In this document: positions 5,411 to 7,824 of the stretch, piece by piece
How positions within the stretch are numbered: position 1 is the first letter of the stretch
Layout: the number at the start of each line of letters is the position of its first letter
Source of the DNA: Bacillota bacterium
Lineage (GTDB): Bacteria > Bacillota > Clostridia > Lachnospirales > Lachnospiraceae
NCBI GenBank assembly: GCA_023458855.1
Contig: JAEWWQ010000155.1
Coordinates: 1-7,824 of the forward strand
Length of the DNA stretch: 7,824 bases
Direction: 5' to 3'
Program-made: the position numbers and the translations under genes
Notes under the pieces: model-generated
Told to the model about the DNA's origin: nothing
What the model saw: the letters and a program-made list of their open reading frames with translations, nothing else
The model's database searches: none

Positions 5411-5835
5411 TTCATTTTCTTCAGATTCAGATATTCGTTGTACGCCGATTCCAGTATTTTCTTTTCATTTGAAAATTTGAGCAAATGAAATGCTTCATGA
5501 TATTTATAAAATCCAGCGTCCAAAAAATACTCTTCTTTTTGTGGTTTGCTATAATAATTTTCTGCTATCATTAAATACCAATGTACTTCTTTTTCAATCG
5601 TATTTTCCGATACCGTAAAGGAATACTCACTTTTTCCTACATATTTAACGATAGATGCATTCGCACCAGTTTCCTCAAGTACTTCTCTGCGTGCTGTCTC
5701 CTGGAACTCCTCTCCACTTTCAACAGTTCCTTTCGGCAGAACCCATCCTTCATATTTATTTTTATAGCTCTTATATAACAGAAGTATTTTTCCTCTGAAA
5801 ATAACAATCCCACCACAGCTCGTTGCCTCAATCAT
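5392..5835 (-). CDS. Nudix hydrolase
   Basis: This 147-residue protein has a perfect Nudix box at residues 36-58 (G-x5-E-x7-REVLEETGA, within GTVESGEEFQETARREVLEETGA), the Mg-binding loop-helix that hydrolyses nucleoside diphosphate-X substrates. An SCGGIVIF strand (6-13) and WVLPKG just before the box fit the Nudix fold, and WYLMIAENY forms a later strand. Substrate is not readable from sequence; WVLPKG with an HWYLM-type strand is common in MutT/Ap4A-like members. The frame stays open to an ATG at 5880, but AAAGGAG lies 8 nt before the ATG at 5835, and the longer form would overlap the PBP gene, so 5835 is chosen. It follows the PBP stop by 19 nt and probably ends the FtsW-PBP operon. A direct role in wall synthesis is not implied. 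Confidence 0.9.
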   Translation of the reverse strand: MIEATSCGGIVIFRGKILLLYKSYKNKYEGWVLPKGTVESGEEFQETARREVLEETGANASIVKYVGKSEYSFTVSENTIEKEVHWYLMIAENYYSKPQKEEYFLDAGFYKYHEAFHLLKFSNEKKILESAYNEYLNLKKMNKWGSN

Positions 5836-5843
5836 TGCCGCTT

Positions 5844-5850
5844 CTCCTTT
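5844..5850 (-). promoter_or_regulatory. Ribosome binding site deciding the Nudix start
   Basis: AAAGGAG on the minus strand, 8 nt before the ATG at 5835 and just after the PBP stop codon at 5855. It supports a start at 5835 rather than the in-frame ATG at 5880 inside the PBP gene. Confidence 0.75.
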
Positions 5851-5854
5851 GTGG

Positions 5855-7330
5855 TTATTTATTTTTCTTAAAATACGCATCCATCATTCTTTTCGCAATT
5901 GGCACTGCATAATCACCACCGCTTCCTGCGCCTTCCAGAATAACAGTAACTTCTATTTCAGGATTCTCTGCCGGCGCAAATCCGGTAAACCAGGCATGAC
6001 TATCCTCTTTTACACCATTATACTCTGCAGATCCCGTTTTTCCTGCCACTGTATAAGACAGACCTGACAGCTTTGTACCTGTGCCGGATTCCACTACTTC
6101 TTTCATAAAACCTGTTAAAATGGACGCTTCCTCATTTGTCATAAGTGTATCATATTCAGATGCATCATACTGTTTCACAATTTTTCCGTCAGCATCCAGA
6201 ACTCTGTCTATCATATACGGTCGCATCAATGTTCCGTCATTTGCTATCGCCGAAGTAATCATTGCCAGATGGAGCGGGGTCATCTGCGTCGCTCCCTGTC
6301 CGATTGCCATCTGCACCATGTCTGTATCTGATGTATTTGCATTGACTGCAATATTACTTTGTTTATAAGAAAAATCAACCGGCAGTTCCTTATTAAACAA
6401 TAGCTTACTCAACGTAGCCGCAAACGCACTGTAATCCAGACCGATTCCAATATTGGCAAATGAAGAGTTACAGGATTTTGCAAATGATTTTGTTAAATCG
6501 ACATTTCCATGGACACTTCCATGATAACACTGAATAGAACCATCTCCAATTACAAACTTTCCCTTGCATGTATACTCATAATCCTGATACGTATCCGGAT
6601 TCTCCCTGATATATTCTAACGCTGTCAATATCTTGAAGGTCGAGCCTGGTGGATATAGGCCTTGTGTTGCTCTGTTCAACAGAACCGTACTGTTATCATC
6701 GTGGATAATATCATCCCATATTGTCTGAATTTCATTAGGATCAAAATCTGGCTTCGATACCATTGCCAATATCTTTCCAGTAGATGGTTCCATAATAATT
6801 GCTGCACCTTTATATACGCCCAATGCATCGTATGCAGCCTGCTGCAAATCTACATCCAGTGTTGTCACTACCGAATCAGCTTTACTCTTTTCCCCATTTA
6901 ACTCATTTTTCGCTTTTTCTTCAACAGAGATATCCGACGTGATCAAGTAGTAATTGGCTAATGATTCGATTCCTAATTTTCCGTTCGTATCGTATCCAAC
7001 CACATGGGAAAAAAGATTTTCATATGGATATACCCTGGTTTCTTCCCCGCTTTTCGAAACTTTGGTTTCAGCCAGAATATCATTATCTTTGGAATAGATA
7101 GTTCCTCTTATATTCTGTTTTGCTATCATTTCCAGCCTTGGATTATAAACATTATTAATCAGTTCTTCATGCTCTGTATAGACAAAATATCCGATATAGA
7201 CAACCAGAATACCAAATAAGAGAATAAAGAAATATGTCACTCCCATTATTTCCGGAATATTTTTACGTTTCGTCGATTTCTGCTTGTTCTCTTCTTCTCT
7301 GTTTTTTCTTTCTTTTCCTGTTTCTTTCAA
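5855..7330 (-). CDS. Class B penicillin-binding protein (peptidoglycan D,D-transpeptidase)
   Basis: Cross-links peptidoglycan outside the membrane. Numbering from the GTG at 7348 (497 residues; the TTG at 7330 gives 491): a charged cytoplasmic tail (1-33, Lys/Glu-rich), one membrane helix (about 35-57), a short N-terminal pedestal with RGTIYSKDNDILAET (81-95), then the transpeptidase domain. All three catalytic motifs are present: Ser236-Thr-Phe-Lys239 (GLYPPGSTFK), Ser292-Cys-Asn294 and Lys437-Thr-Gly439 (VAGKTGSAE). There is no transglycosylase domain and no PASTA repeat. The protein is shorter than SpoVD or PBP2b types and close in length and layout to actinobacterial PbpA, which also lies beside RodA. 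The start is uncertain: GTG 7348 and ATG 7345 lack a proper ribosome site, while TTG 7330 has AAGGAG 6 nt upstream. All forms overlap the FtsW/RodA gene. The pair should act as one polymerase-cross-linker unit in elongation, division or spore wall synthesis. Confidence 0.93.
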   Translation of the reverse strand: MKETGKERKNREEENKQKSTKRKNIPEIMGVTYFFILLFGILVVYIGYFVYTEHEELINNVYNPRLEMIAKQNIRGTIYSKDNDILAETKVSKSGEETRVYPYENLFSHVVGYDTNGKLGIESLANYYLITSDISVEEKAKNELNGEKSKADSVVTTLDVDLQQAAYDALGVYKGAAIIMEPSTGKILAMVSKPDFDPNEIQTIWDDIIHDDNSTVLLNRATQGLYPPGSTFKILTALEYIRENPDTYQDYEYTCKGKFVIGDGSIQCYHGSVHGNVDLTKSFAKSCNSSFANIGIGLDYSAFAATLSKLLFNKELPVDFSYKQSNIAVNANTSDTDMVQMAIGQGATQMTPLHLAMITSAIANDGTLMRPYMIDRVLDADGKIVKQYDASEYDTLMTNEEASILTGFMKEVVESGTGTKLSGLSYTVAGKTGSAEYNGVKEDSHAWFTGFAPAENPEIEVTVILEGAGSGGDYAVPIAKRMMDAYFKKNK

Positions 7331-7824
7331 ATTGCTCTCCTTCATCACACCTAATAATATATAAGCCTTGAATTATTGAAAACATTATTACTGTGGTCAA
7401 TATTGAACTGCCGCCGTAACTAATGAAAGGTAACGTTACCCCGGTAAGAGGAATGAATTTTGTTCCCCCCCCAATTGTCAGAAATACCTGAAATATATAC
7501 GTGATTCCCAATCCGGCAGAAATATAACGATAAAATCTGTCTTGCAACTGACCTGCAATCTTCATGAACATCATAAAACAACTTACACAGACCAGAATCA
7601 CGCAAATTGCAAAAATGACCCCCATTTCTTCTGCAACAGCTGCAAAAACAAAATCTGTTTCCACAAAAGGGATAGACGAAGGTGTTCCCTGCAAAAGTCC
7701 CAAACCAAACCAGCTTCCCGTACCGATTGCAAACAGGGACTGGGTAATCTGGTATCCAGTTCCCGCAATATCATCCCAGGGGTTCTGCCATGCCTGAACC
7801 CTGACCTGTACATGAGTAAAAAGC
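7263..7824 (-). CDS. FtsW/RodA/SpoVE family peptidoglycan glycosyltransferase, 5' end outside window
   Basis: SEDS-family integral membrane enzyme that polymerises lipid II into glycan strands with a partner class B PBP. The last 186 residues are present, open to the right edge. They begin with the extracellular loop bearing VRVQAWQNPWDD, then YQITQSLFAIGTGSWFGFG and VETDFVFAAVAEEMG, with the conserved Asp of the TDF motif intact. Three C-terminal membrane helices follow, including LTIGGGTKFIPLTGV and TLPFISYGGSS, the family hallmark. The cytoplasmic tail is strikingly basic (RNRKRKKKQRRR) and is encoded where the downstream PBP gene already begins in another frame. FtsW, RodA and SpoVE cannot be separated from this fragment. 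The PBP gene directly downstream is the expected partner. Confidence 0.95.
   Translation of the reverse strand, partial: LFTHVQVRVQAWQNPWDDIAGTGYQITQSLFAIGTGSWFGLGLLQGTPSSIPFVETDFVFAAVAEEMGVIFAICVILVCVSCFMMFMKIAGQLQDRFYRYISAGLGITYIFQVFLTIGGGTKFIPLTGVTLPFISYGGSSILTTVIMFSIIQGLYIIRCDEGEQFERNRKRKKKQRRREQAEIDET
7337..7342 (-). promoter_or_regulatory. Ribosome binding site suggesting a TTG start for the PBP
   Basis: AAGGAG on the minus strand is 6 nt before the TTG at 7330. It lies inside the upstream gene and directly follows the in-frame ATG at 7345, so it can serve TTG but not that ATG. The ATG and the GTG at 7348 have only an AGG at 7350-7352, which is too close. Confidence 0.55.

Noticed and set aside
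5637..5831. 64-codon minus-strand open frame overlapping the Nudix gene
   Set aside because: Same strand, different frame from a perfect Nudix box; it is a shadow with no start signal.
7564..7797. 77-codon plus-strand open frame
   Set aside because: Antisense to the conserved FtsW/RodA coding region, with no supporting ribosome site or known motif.
1..7824. Defence system, mobile element or CRISPR array
   Set aside because: No direct-repeat arrays, transposase, integrase, terminal inverted repeats or defence-type domains were seen; base composition looks uniform and all recognised genes are core-type.

Overview
The window looks like ordinary chromosome from a low-GC, Gram-positive anaerobe of the class Clostridia, most likely the family Lachnospiraceae. 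I base this on the AT-rich sequence, strong AGGAGG-type ribosome sites, GTG and TTG starts, the zinc-ribbon form of L28, the DUF2953-GerW pair, and an FtsW/RodA-class B PBP pair followed by a Nudix gene. The family assignment is inference from gene content and protein style. There is no rRNA, tRNA, CRISPR array, insertion sequence or phage gene.

Left part (1-1730): a minus-strand pair encodes a Gls24/Asp23-family protein (944-1300) and the fatty-acid kinase ATP subunit FakA (start at 930, running off the left edge). They diverge from rpmB (ribosomal protein L28, plus strand), which has an excellent sigma-A promoter. A hairpin at 1689-1722 ends rpmB and also serves the convergent gene to its right.

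Middle part (1725-4088), all minus strand. In transcription order: an unrecognised 109-residue protein, a DUF2953 membrane protein and GerW. The first two overlap by 4 nt and GerW follows after 2 nt, so this is one operon. Next come a 46-residue two-helix membrane protein with a TTG start and a coiled-coil protein ending in a J-domain. DUF2953 and GerW (YtfI and YtfJ in Bacillus) belong to the sporulation gene set, which suggests a spore-forming or formerly spore-forming lineage. The 109-residue protein may share that role.

Right part: a lone plus-strand gene (4320-5381) with a consensus promoter encodes an HD-GYP cyclic-di-GMP phosphodiesterase homologue in which the His of the HD pair is Tyr. 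It converges on a minus-strand cell-wall operon, read from the right edge: an FtsW/RodA glycosyltransferase (5' end outside the window), a class B penicillin-binding protein overlapping it by about 70-90 nt, and a Nudix hydrolase.

Several likely starts differ from the longest open frame: 2213, 4088, 5835 and 7330. I see no clear undescribed multi-gene system. The best leads are the altered HD-GYP site, the 109-residue orphan beside DUF2953-GerW, and the small membrane protein paired with the J-domain protein.
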